Shown here: one piece after another, positions 55,654 to 64,000 of the stretch | Layout: every line of letters starts with the position of its first letter | How positions within the stretch are numbered: position 1 is the stretch's first letter | Assembly (NCBI RefSeq): GCF_000350225.1 | Contig: NW_005179353.1 | Span: 330,849 to 394,848, forward strand | DNA: 64,000 bases | Reading direction: 5' to 3' | Source of the DNA: Chondrus crispus | Taxonomy: Eukaryota; Rhodophyta; Florideophyceae; Gigartinales; Gigartinaceae | Notes under the pieces: model-generated | The model's input: only the letters and a program-made list of their open reading frames with translations | What the model was told of the DNA's origin: nothing | The model's database searches: none | Translations under genes and position numbers: made by a program

Positions 55654-56543
55654 CTAGTCTAGTTCGTCCCACAGGTCATCGTGCTTGTCAATATCGACCC
55701 ATTCTCGGGTAGGGTTTTTCGTGTAGAGCGTGGCATTGAATTGTCCAGGTCGCCCATATGTCTCTCCATTAGCACCTTCGAAGCGAAACGGGTTACTTGA
55801 CATGAGCACGCAGTTTGACTCCTCGCCGGGAAAAGCCGGAACAGAGATTCCCTTTTCCAAAAGTAGCTTTGAGGAAGATGTCGACCAGCTATAAAGTGGT
55901 AGCCCCCGGCAAACACATTTGATCCAAGCTTTGGTGCTTCTAAAGACACTAGCACTTCGGGTTTGATAAACGAATCTGCTGTCACATCAATTTTTCTTGG
56001 ACCCGTCGAAAGATCCCAGCCAGATGGTACATCAAGGCTCACAATCGCAAGCCGAGTTGAGATTAGCATCTCGTAAACAGTCCAGTACTGTTGTCGAATG
56101 TCCCCCCCATCAAAGCCAGTTCCAAGCAAGGCATCTACAACGATGTCATAATAAAACTCTAGCGTGCTGGGAATGAAGTCGTGCAAGTCGATTCCGGCTT
56201 CATCGCAGACAGATCGGAAATTAGCATGCTTAGATTGCTCTGCAGCATAGACCGCTGGTGCATAACCTCTCTTCTGCAGCTCTACAGCGACTTGCAATCC
56301 AATTAAGCCGTTTAAACCTGAGCCGCAAGCAGTAAACACATCTGATATTTCTTCTGAACCATAGCATTGTTGTAATGCATCACAAAATCCACTTGCACAG
56401 GTTCTAGCCATAACCACAACGTCCCCACCTGAGTATGTAATAGCATCATTAATGGCTTGATTTGCCAATTCCGGGGAAATATGAGTCTGCCGGGGTTTGG
56501 AGTTATCTCGTTGCTTACTGCTTTTGTCCACTTCCATTTGCAT
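55654..56543 (-). pseudogene. Diverged NAD(P)H-hydrate epimerase-like gene (YjeF_N), frameshifted
   Basis: The family repairs damaged NAD(P)HX. ATG at 56543 (MQMEVDKSS). Recognisable segments: DIVVDALLGTGF (keeps the family Asp), LAIVSLDVPSGWDL, and a plant-type C-terminus KPEVLVSLEAPKL...YHFIAGRHLP. The nucleotide-site signature, normally GNNGGDG, reads GSGLNGLIG, so the usual Asn and Asp are lost. After HLPQS, near 55875-55880, the frame must step by -1 to read LLLEKGISVPAFPG and the acidic end DDLWDELD, stopping at 55654. No slippery heptamer is present, so a 1-base deletion or sequencing error is likely. It converges with the CPBP gene, 82 bp apart. Either a pseudogene or a paralogue with altered activity. 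Confidence 0.65.
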
Positions 56544-57149
56544 CGATATTCTGCCTTGCGACCTTCTGTGTCCTGCGACTCTGAAGTGCTTGGCACGGGC
56601 TCTCTTGGAGTTGCACAGAAATGCGTGAATTCATGGGTCTCGCCAATGGGCTCGAGACTTCAAACGCTGTCTTCTGAGAAGCCATGATTACACACGGAGG
56701 GATTCTTCTAATGCGACCAGCCTGGCCTATTCCCAAAACGATTGATTGGAGGTGAGAATGATGCAAAGCAAGCAAAATGTATTCTGGAGTGCAGCCTTTC
56801 TAGGGTGACGCTTGAATGCTTCAAGACTCCAGTCTCACGAAGCCTCTATGACTGTTTTCTGACTGCTGTGCACGTCCTAAAGCAGGAAATCGAAAATTGT
56901 GGCGGCAAGACGTACTTGAAGCTGGAGCCGAAAAGCTGTACTTGGTGTCCTCAACTGCTTGTGCTGCAATCTGCACTGATGTGTGCCCTGGGACTTTGCT
57001 TGGTCAATTTGAGGTCGTGGGATTACTCAAAACACCGGTCAATCTCAAAAGAATGAAAAAATTCAATTTCAATGCCACACCAACCATCTTCCGTAATTTT
57101 TCAACGAGACGAAGCCCAGTTTTGTGAGATTGCTGTGTGTCTCAAGCAG
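56544..57149. other. Intergenic stretch with a possible gene relict
   Basis: Two short + strand frames, 56742-57056 and 56897-57127, look protein-like if joined by a frameshift near 56890 (AVHVLKQEIENCGG, then EAGAEKLYLVSSTAC). I recognise no family. On the - strand a frame at 56515-56775 reads MASQKTAFEVSS, which could be a lost N-terminal extension of the epimerase-like gene. Neither is strong. Confidence 0.25.
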
Positions 57150-57613
57150 TGTTACGAGGCATTCGGTTGCCAGGTGGCGGCTGGACACGCGTACCACGGG
57201 GCGGAGCGCATCCGTATACCGCCGAAGGACGGGCAAGCGAAAGGCGGGAAGGAGGGGGCGAGACAGCACGCGCGGGGAATTGGGGGTGCCAGCCACCGGG
57301 GAGACGAAGGGAAACCATAGGCCGCACGGGGCTCGGGCTGGGGCAGAAAGACCGCGCAGGTCGCCGGCCGAGGGCGCGAAGGGAAAATGGCACGAGGGGG
57401 TGGCTACCGGTGGGGCAAGGGGAAGCTGGATCGAAGGGGAAATTACGGGAGGGAGGGTTGGGGATAGCCGACTCATCCCGGGGAACGTGTACTTAAGAAG
57501 CCATCCCCGAAGATAGGAAGGGGGAGGCAGCAGACTTGTGAGGAGTAAAAGAATACGGGTGGATTCCCGTCATTACAGGTCGCTCGGTGCCCCGCGGCAG
57601 AATTGCCGCAACA
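57150..57613 (+). repeat. Possible solo LTR
   Basis: 464 bp bounded by TGTTACG and CGCAACA, a TG/CA pair with a weak inverted match. It has a G/A-rich interior and a TACTTAAGA box at about 57490 followed by about 120 bp. Flanks GCAG and GCAC are not a perfect target duplication. No second copy exists in the window, so the call is tentative. Confidence 0.3.
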
Positions 57614-57867
57614 GCACCCCTCAATATACTTTCCTCGCGTCTTTCGCGCTCACAATGTCAAGAATGACAAGCACCTCTAGCTATGGCACTATTGGGGGGA
57701 TGGCACTATATAAAGGAGGCTCAAATACATATATTTCGGGACAAAGCACACTGCTAACACAAACACAACAAAGCCTGTATAACACAACTAAATAATTAGC
57801 ACTATATAGAGGGAAGCACTACTAAAGTAGGCACTATTGAGCAACCACCCTGTAACATATAATGGCT

Positions 57868-58003
57868 GTCGCGCGACAAGATTTACAAAAGCTGTATGGC
57901 TGGCCAGCCATACTGGAACTAGATTAATTTTTGTTAATTTTTTAGAGGTTGATTCTAGTATGGGTAGCCACCCATACAGCTTTTGTAGATCTTGTCGCGC
58001 GAC
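57868..58003. repeat. 136-bp hairpin, MITE-like
   Basis: GTCGCGCGACAAGATTTACA at 57868 pairs with its inverted counterpart ending GTCGCGCGAC at 58003. The arms are about 55 bp with few mismatches (AAAAGCTGTATGG against CCATACAGCTTTT) around a short AT-rich loop. The outermost TGTCGCGCGACA is itself a 12-bp palindrome. Structure fits a foldback MITE or a transcribed hairpin. Confidence 0.7.
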
Positions 58004-58013
58004 AAACACATCA

Positions 58014-58131
58014 CACGTGTGGACCCAAATGCAATGTATTACACGTGTTGATCGATATGCAATGTTTTACACGTGGCGACCAAAATGCAATGTAATACAC
58101 GTGGTGACCAAAACGCAATGTTTTACACGTG
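58014..58131. repeat. 28-bp tandem repeat with a CACGTG in each unit
   Basis: CACGTG occurs at 58014, 58042, 58070, 58098 and 58126, exactly 28 bp apart. Each is followed by a GAYC-type stretch, then WRTGCAATGT or ACGCAATGT and TTA or ATA. Four full units and a partial fifth, about 80% alike. CACGTG is the core of bHLH/bZIP sites (established), but no regulated gene is adjacent. Confidence 0.8.
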
Positions 58132-58891
58132 CGAGAAGCTGGTGGATGATGATTGGCCGATTATGATACGGAATCGTATACAGTGCCTCCTACGATATAG
58201 TTCTATAGCGTGACATACCTTTAGCTATAGCACTATTGGGGGGATGGCACTATATCCCTGTGCTCCGTTTTGTGACGATTTAGGGCGTCACAAAAAGTGA
58301 GACGATTTGTGTGACGATTTGTGAGAGTTTTGCTCTTTTCGCCGCCTTCATCTCATTCGTCTCACGCCATCTTCTTATTCGTCACACATGGTTTGTGAAT
58401 ATTTGTTGAATTGTAGCACTTTTTGAGAACGTTTTGTGATCATGACAAAAATCGTCTCAAACATCACACATTTTCGTGAATCTTTTGTGACGGTTTTGTG
58501 AGACGCATCTCAAAACTCTCAAACGTCAACCTTGAAATAAAAACTCTCACACTGATAATGTGCATTTTGTGATGGCAGTGTGCATTTTGTGATGGCTTTG
58601 TGTGAGTTGTGTGAGGGGATCACGAAGATCACATATGAAAGTGTTTGTTTATTGACAAGGTGCACCTGAGACGGTAAGGAATCACCTTACTCGCCCAGGA
58701 CCGCTCGTAAAGTAGACAAGGACCACTAAAGTAGAATTAGTCATCCTACTGCCATTGGTCTAATTGTTTGAGAAAATTAACGGTGGCACGATATTGACTA
58801 AGTAACCATCACCTCCTTTAGAATTCCATAATGCCTAGCTGGACAATAAATGGAGTGCATACCACCGATTGCACAAATGGTTGGATAAACC
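58132..58891. other. Gene-free stretch rich in TTTTGTGA and its complement
   Basis: Between about 58265 and 58640 the words TTTTGTGA, GTGACGATTT, TCACAAAA and CTCAAA recur irregularly in both orientations. A 21-bp doublet (GTGCATTTTGTGATGGC) is repeated at about 58560-58600. The rest is unique AT-rich sequence. No coding frame is convincing. Confidence 0.5.
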
Positions 58892-59110
58892 GCTCTGTCT
58901 CTCCCTCTGTATCTCTCTGTCTGTCTCTGTCTCTGTCTCTCTCTATGTTTATACCCATCTCTCTATATGTTTATCCAATTCTTTATGGTGACCATCTATC
59001 TATGTGTGTGTCCATCTCTCTATATTTGTGTCCATCTCTCTTCCTTGTATCCCTCTCTCTCTCTATCCCTCCCTCTCCGCCTCTCTGGCTGCATCTCCTC
59101 TTCCCTCTAT
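58892..59110. repeat. CT-rich microsatellite
   Basis: Imperfect (TCTCTG)n and (TCTCTC)n with interspersed TATGTTTATAC and TGTGTCCATCTCTC units. Low-complexity DNA; the ORF across it is an artefact of the repeat. Confidence 0.85.
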
Positions 59111-59335
59111 CTGTTTATGTAAACAAGTGTCTTTAAAAAGATTTTTGGGGTTTCCTTCCCTATACTCTATATTGTAGTCCCATTTTCTCTGCAGTATTCG
59201 TGAAGGTGCGTTGTTGTCGTACGAAAGCGACGCTTTTTCAGTGACTGGGGCGGACACGAATTGTCGGCACTTATAAATACTTGTTTGTCTATGAGAGGTG
59301 GACGTTGAAAAAGGTGGTTGTGAGGTGGGTTGCGT

Positions 59336-60150
59336 CCTGTGATCAGTGGCCACTGATCACAGGCCGGCGGGGGGGTGTCGCACTACACCGTCATTGCTGT
59401 ATAAAATTGCAAAATATTGATGCAAATTTTGAGAGTTAGGACCTGTGATCAGTGGGGAGCTGTGATCAGTGGCCACTGATCACAGGCCGGCAGGGGGTGT
59501 CGTACGACATCGTCATTGCTGTATAAAATTTGCAAAATTTGGTGGCAAATTTTGCAGGATGGGAGCTGTGATCAGTGGCCACTGATCACAGGCCGGCAAG
59601 GGTGTCGTACGACACCGTCATTGCTGTAAAAAATTTGCGTACTTCTCAAAACACAGTTGTCTTCATGACCCTGCTGCATATTTGCATCATTTTTGAACAA
59701 ACGTATACGTGTTCCTGCTGTACTTTCTGTATCCTGTGCAAATGCATTATTTACGTATTTTAATTAGTTCTAACTCTCCGTTGGCGTCGTGTGATCAGCC
59801 GCCGCTGATCACATGCCTGACAGGGGTGCCGTACGACACTAGGTATCATTTCCCACCAAAGTATAATCACAATTCAATACCATCCAAATTTTGCAAATTT
59901 TACATCAAGGACGGTGACGGACGGCACCCCTCGCCGGCCTGCGATCAGTGGCGACTGATCACAGCTCCCAAATCTCAAAATTTGCACCCCAAATATTGCA
60001 AATTTTTACAGCAATGACTATGTCGGACGGCATTCTTCGCCGGCCCGTGATCAGTTGCCACTGATATCAGGACGCATCCGGTTCAAATACGTAAACATTG
60101 CCTTTAAATCCGATGCAAATTTATACAGCAAGGACTGTGTCGCGCGACGC
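59336..60150. mobile_element. Foldback-like cluster of palindromic repeats
   Basis: Six copies of a 24-bp palindrome (TGTGATCAGTGG and its complement) lie at 59338, 59461, 59567, 59790, 59940 and about 60045. In the first three it is followed by GGCCGGC, G-rich bases, GTGTCGTACGACA, then CGTCATTGCTGTA and an AT-rich AAATTTGCAAA segment. In the last two the same modules occur in reverse order and complement. The result is two inverted arrays of roughly 105-120 bp units around a centre at about 59660-59880. No ORF is inside. This layout is typical of foldback elements with tandem-repeat inverted ends. Confidence 0.65.
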
Positions 60151-61358
60151 AGGAAGTATTCGGACATTTTCTCCCTTTTAGAAACCAGCGGCCGTCGAGA
60201 ACGCCGAGCCGAAACCCAACCCCGGCCTTCCCCAGAACGTGCATATGCGGAGGTGCCATCATTAAGCGTACGCAATCTTCGGGCTATTTTTAAACCAAGG
60301 TAATCGCGGGCTCCAGGCAGCCGACTCATTGCTTTCTCAATATCCCCACCCTTTCCAACGTCAGCCCGAAAAATGAAAAGTCATGCGCAACGCGCTGTGG
60401 CATGAAGTTCAGCTAACGCCATTTTCCATCTGGACCGGAATTACCATCATTACAACAACCGTGCCTCTGCGCCCCGCATCCTTAGGACGGGATTCTAGGG
60501 CATTATAATGTATATCGCAAGCTTGTGTTGCTCGAGCGCGTTCACCAGGCGGGAGGATTCTGACGAATATTCGTGCTCACTTGTAGTCCTCAAACGCAAT
60601 AAAGTTCGTTTACGTACTGCAGTTTCATATGACTAATGCAATGATTTGATATTCGTTTCTTTTTTCGGCGTCTGTAGGGTTCACTAGCACCACTTGTACA
60701 CACCGTGCCTGGCCTTATTCCACGGTCACCCATTCTGAGGGTGAGTTTTCTCCCTCCTTGATATAAAGACCGGTACGGACACGTAGGGTCCGTACGTTAC
60801 CGTGTGTAAAATCTGGCTTGAGGCCTAATTCTAAACGGTCCCGAACTCTTCTTCTGATTACCGCTCAAGTGATTCTAGTGGTGACAGTGATTCACAGAGG
60901 AAGGGCACTGATGAGGACGACATCCAAGAGTAGGTACTGGGTAATTCATACTTTCAATAGCGAGAACAGTATCATCATCACTCTGTAGTGACACTTCTAT
61001 CTTCATTGCACAATTAAATCTAAAGCAACTATGATTAAAAGAACAGTAATTCAATGACACATGACTGACTTTCAAAGCAATCCGGACTGGATGATGTCGG
61101 TACCTTTGGAGCCCATACCCAGCTGTTCACTTGCACGTCTAAGTCCCATGGTATTTAGATGCTGCACAGAGCCGTGCATCTTTAAATGTGACCGTTACAA
61201 AAATATCGATTTCACAAAAAACACATATGTCTATATACTGACTACGTTCCAATGGTTACCCCCAACTCTTTACTCTTCGGTATATATTTCAAACAAATTT
61301 CTCAAGTATCACTTTCCAAGGGAAATTAACAGAGGACGATACCATCCACCAGTTGATA
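60151..61358. other. Gene-free stretch upstream of the 455-aa gene
   Basis: No convincing coding frame. A TATAAA at 60762-60767 is followed by an 8-bp stem (GTACGGAC at 60773, GTCCGTAC at 60788, 7-base loop). TATATA elements at about 61233 and 61282 are closer to the next start codon and are better promoter candidates. Confidence 0.35.
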
Positions 61359-62726
61359 ATGGTATCAGATCTTTTCAATGGCCTCCAATTCGGGAGTGAT
61401 ATAGAGGTCTACTATACCTTGGAGAATGAAGAAGAAAGCAAGGCATGGTTCCCAGCAACAGTCATTAGTCTCAACTATCTTCATGATGATCGTCGAGAGG
61501 TGCTCAAAGGGACCATTCAATACAAGGCAGCGTTTGGATTCAGGGCATGTAAAAGCAAGGTTACTTTCAAGGAGGGAAACGAGTTTGTACAAGATGGACA
61601 AAAGTTTAGCTGGAGACTCAAAGATACATCCGTGCGATTGGATAACAGCGCAAGCTCAGACGTGGCAAGCGCATCGATGGATGCAGATGATATGGACTAT
61701 GCTCCAGGTAGTGCCATGGTAGAAAAATGCAAGAAGGTTAACCACACGACGACTGTCTCACTTGACCAGAATACAATCAAAGATACACGTGAGCTAAATG
61801 CTCTTTCCAGACGCCTTCAGTATCTTGAGGAAGTGGTGAAAGGACAGCAATCCTCGATTACGACTGCACTATGGACTCAGAATCCGCTCCTCATTTCTGA
61901 TGCAGGCTCCAATATTCCTCTTAAGTTTATTTCGTTGCGTCTAGAGCATTGGTTACTCAAGACACCGACACGTCCTACCCCAGTTGAAATAACCCGTGGG
62001 ACGAAGTGGTTTGTACAAGACTCATTTAAGGCGCGAGCAGACTGCACATTGCTCCAGTTTGATTCTATATCCGAAAGAGTCAAAGCTCAGCTACGAACAA
62101 AGGTTTCTATTCTTCCGGAAGATTATATGTGCCGGAAATCAGTTGTGAAGGAGACGAGTGTATACTTTAGGAGCTTCCTAGACTTGTCAGAAGCACTCGG
62201 ACCAGCATCACCGCAAGTTGTCAGAGACGTGATCATCGCAAAAAGGCTGGAAAAAGGTACCGACAATTATGTATCTGCCAGAGTGATAGGCTGTATGGCC
62301 GGTCCCAACACCGAATCTCTTTTTGACCCGTGCTATATGAAAATTGGAGATTCTCTTGCTGTTATAAGGGATGACGAGGATGAACAACGGCACGTTGTAT
62401 TTCGTCGGGATTGCACTTGGGATTCCATAGAGCAGACCTACTCCTATCCACTGGAAGACATAAGACTATCAGAGCTTAACTTCCAAGAACGCATTTCCAA
62501 GGTAATGAGTGCTGAAAAAGTGGTCAGCGGACCATCGGACCGGAAGGAGTCGTTCTACCTGCGATGGAATCTTCAATCCAATCCTTGTCAGTCTATATTT
62601 GCTGATGTAAATCGCAGCGACGTACTAGGAGTACTTCAAGTGCATGTCCCATTCATCTCTATCAAAGGGTCTGCCCATGTGAAGCAATTCATCACTGTTG
62701 CCAAAGTTCTGGGCCTCTTTAGGTAA
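61359..62726 (+). CDS. Unknown protein with an N-terminal Tudor/Agenet-like segment (455 aa)
   Basis: The start is ATG at 61359 (MVSDLFNGLQ); the frame also opens with TTG two codons earlier. Residues about 10-70 (DIEVYYTLENEEESKAWFPATVISL, then GTIQYKA) have the VxVxY...WxPAxV pattern of Tudor/Agenet-type folds, a weak match by eye. A Ser/Asp-rich linker follows, then a short coiled-coil-like run (ELNALSRRLQYLEEVVKGQQ). The C-terminal 280 residues match nothing I recognise. No membrane segments. It converges with the next gene, 93 bp apart. Single uninterrupted frame. If the Tudor-like reading is right, a chromatin role is possible, but that is inference. Confidence 0.7.
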   Translation: MVSDLFNGLQFGSDIEVYYTLENEEESKAWFPATVISLNYLHDDRREVLKGTIQYKAAFGFRACKSKVTFKEGNEFVQDGQKFSWRLKDTSVRLDNSASSDVASASMDADDMDYAPGSAMVEKCKKVNHTTTVSLDQNTIKDTRELNALSRRLQYLEEVVKGQQSSITTALWTQNPLLISDAGSNIPLKFISLRLEHWLLKTPTRPTPVEITRGTKWFVQDSFKARADCTLLQFDSISERVKAQLRTKVSILPEDYMCRKSVVKETSVYFRSFLDLSEALGPASPQVVRDVIIAKRLEKGTDNYVSARVIGCMAGPNTESLFDPCYMKIGDSLAVIRDDEDEQRHVVFRRDCTWDSIEQTYSYPLEDIRLSELNFQERISKVMSAEKVVSGPSDRKESFYLRWNLQSNPCQSIFADVNRSDVLGVLQVHVPFISIKGSAHVKQFITVAKVLGLFR

Positions 62727-62819
62727 ACTCAATTCATTCATGCTACAGCAGTCTCCCGCTTTACTCATTTTTCACTTTGGTGAACTAAGAAGTTTCACTA
62801 TCACATCAAATACGACCCC

Positions 62820-64000
62820 TTATAAATCGAAGTCGTGGACCATGACCACATCCTCATCGTCTTCGACTTGATCCGCCTGGATTTCATCCTCACCATCCAC
62901 CACGCTCAGATCATCATTATCCTCGTGATGTGAACCTGAACGGACCGGGGGATCGTGCACGGAGTTGTACATATCCACGGACATCACTAGCTTCTCCTTC
63001 AAAATACTGGATAGTTGCTGTGGAAGCTCACCCCGCTTTTCTCCCTGTCCTTCAGTCAAAAGATCTGAGTAGAGCGATCTCAGTCGCGACCGCCATGATC
63101 CATTGTGGTGATCCTGGCCATCCACTTCATGCAATATCTGCTCGTTTCGAGAAAATGCACCCCTCGCCTCGATCACCTTTATCAGCATGATCTCCCGAAA
63201 CAGGACAGCAGTCATGTAAATCACACGAAAGGATTCCTTGGATATTGAATAGAGGTCTTCATCACTGCCACACCTGGTAAAAGCCACCAAGAACTTCAAG
63301 GCGACGTGCATGGCATTGAGTCGGATAACAATTTTTCGAGTCTCCTTCCTTCCATCCTTGTCTTTCGTCTCAACGTCATACGTAGTGATAAATATGAAGG
63401 GATCGCTTTCAGAAATCAGCTTCTTCCATGCTATCAAATTCAGGGGGTTCACCTCAGCGACCGACTTCATAGCAGTACGACAGGTTCCGTCTGGGATATC
63501 TTGGAGGTTCATGTGCGGGCGGGGTGGATTCTCATACTGGAATGAGACTCCCACTTGACTTTGGAAAACATATGAGAAGTTTTGAAAGAAGGATTTCCGC
63601 CCAAGCTCCCTGGACTTGTTCAGAAACTGATTACCTATCTTGACAACGCGGCGAACGATCTCAACCCTAATGTCTTCGTCCTTGATGAATCCAATTGGCT
63701 CATCTTCCCCCATCTTATCGCTTCGACGCCGAGCCACACGCCGGGCCTTCTTGATGGCCGTTGAAGCAAATTCTTCGTTGAAGAAAGACTCGACTGTGAT
63801 CATTGTTATGTAGCCCGGCCTCAGCCAAAAAGGTTTCTCAGCGGTCTTCAGCTTCCCGCGGATGTTCGGATGTACCATTTCGAGTGACTTCGTCCCAATA
63901 CTCGGATTGTTCATTGCATTTGCAATCAAGCTCTTTCCCCAAGCCTTTCGCAGGACCACATACTGACGAGCTTGCTTCGTACCCAGCAGCTCCTCGGTTT
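62820..64000 (-). CDS. Unknown protein with an acidic C-terminus (5' end beyond the window)
   Basis: The frame is open from the right edge to the stop at 62820. No ATG occurs in the visible N-terminal part (ELLGTKQARQYVVLRKAWGK), so the gene begins upstream of the window. At least 392 residues. It has a basic patch (KKARRVARRRSDK), a central part with mixed helices and strands (SDPFIFITTYDVETKDKDG), and a strongly acidic tail (DGEDEIQADQVEDDEDVV). I recognise no domain. Basic and acidic blocks suggest a nuclear protein; this is inference. Confidence 0.7.
   Translation of the reverse strand, partial: TEELLGTKQARQYVVLRKAWGKSLIANAMNNPSIGTKSLEMVHPNIRGKLKTAEKPFWLRPGYITMITVESFFNEEFASTAIKKARRVARRRSDKMGEDEPIGFIKDEDIRVEIVRRVVKIGNQFLNKSRELGRKSFFQNFSYVFQSQVGVSFQYENPPRPHMNLQDIPDGTCRTAMKSVAEVNPLNLIAWKKLISESDPFIFITTYDVETKDKDGRKETRKIVIRLNAMHVALKFLVAFTRCGSDEDLYSISKESFRVIYMTAVLFREIMLIKVIEARGAFSRNEQILHEVDGQDHHNGSWRSRLRSLYSDLLTEGQGEKRGELPQQLSSILKEKLVMSVDMYNSVHDPPVRSGSHHEDNDDLSVVDGEDEIQADQVEDDEDVVMVHDFDL

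Larger units (their letters stand above)
57678..58255. repeat. 34-bp direct repeats flanking a 544-bp interval
   Basis: TAGCTATGGCACTATTGGGG at 57678 continues through GGATGGCACTATAT to 57711. It recurs with one change (TAGCTATAGCAC) at 58222-58255. Further GGCACTAT or GCACTATAT pieces lie at about 57797-57840. This could be the pair of end repeats of a small non-autonomous element containing the hairpin and the CACGTG array. Confidence 0.5.

Noticed and set aside
57069-57516. Overlapping ORFs in three frames over the G/A-rich block
   Set aside because: Open only because the DNA is purine-rich on one strand; several frames are open at once and none has a protein-like sequence.
59063-59353. 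ORFs over the CT microsatellite and the palindrome cluster
   Set aside because: The translated products simply reflect simple repeats.
60773-60795. 8-bp stem after a TATAAA as a terminator or riboswitch
   Set aside because: Too short to distinguish from chance in AT-rich intergenic DNA and lacking any following context.
60151-61358. tRNA or other structured RNA gene
   Set aside because: No cloverleaf, A/B box pair or known RNA motif was found by eye in this or the other intergenic regions.

Overview
The window is eukaryotic nuclear DNA, about 85% of it LTR retrotransposons. The single-copy part at the right end holds short, closely packed, apparently intronless genes in convergent pairs. 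One has a plant-type NAD(P)H-hydrate epimerase tail motif. Intron-poor genes between large Ty3/gypsy blocks fit a florideophyte red alga such as Chondrus crispus. This is inference from style and was not checked against any database.

Region 1 (1-12561). Element A is the 3' part of a very large Ty3/gypsy chromovirus on the + strand. It has gag with a zinc knuckle, then protease, RT, RNase H, integrase and a chromodomain, all decayed. About 4.3 kb of non-coding DNA follows, then an unusual antisense ORF (about 554 aa, still open), a polypurine tract and a 966-bp 3' LTR.

Region 2 (12562-13143) is a 582-bp scrap of a third RT gene.

Region 3 (13144-19601). Element B is an inverted relative of A: LTR, PPT, a frameshifted antisense ORF, non-coding tract and the last codons of pol. 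A and B form an inverted repeat with arms of about 2.9 kb and a 582-bp spacer. B's pol is cut off where region 4 begins.

Region 4 (19602-54414). A second Ty3/gypsy family forms a head-to-tail array on the - strand: seven 695-bp LTRs alternating with six internal regions, period 5,687 bp. Each unit encodes Gag (400 aa) and Pol, with Pol in the -1 frame relative to Gag. Units 3-5 have uninterrupted gag and pol. Unit 2 has one frameshift, unit 6 one nonsense codon, and unit 1 is older and broken at four sites. A 14-bp perfect palindrome lies where a tRNA primer-binding site is expected.

Region 5 (54415-64000). Host-like DNA. A CPBP intramembrane protease gene contains a -1 frame change at C CCT TTT. 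It converges with a diverged, frameshifted NAD(P)H-hydrate epimerase-like gene. Next come a possible solo LTR, a 136-bp hairpin element, a 28-bp tandem repeat carrying five CACGTG sites, TTTTGTGA-rich and CT-rich repeats, and a foldback-like cluster of 24-bp palindromes. The end holds two convergent genes of unknown function, the second running off the window.
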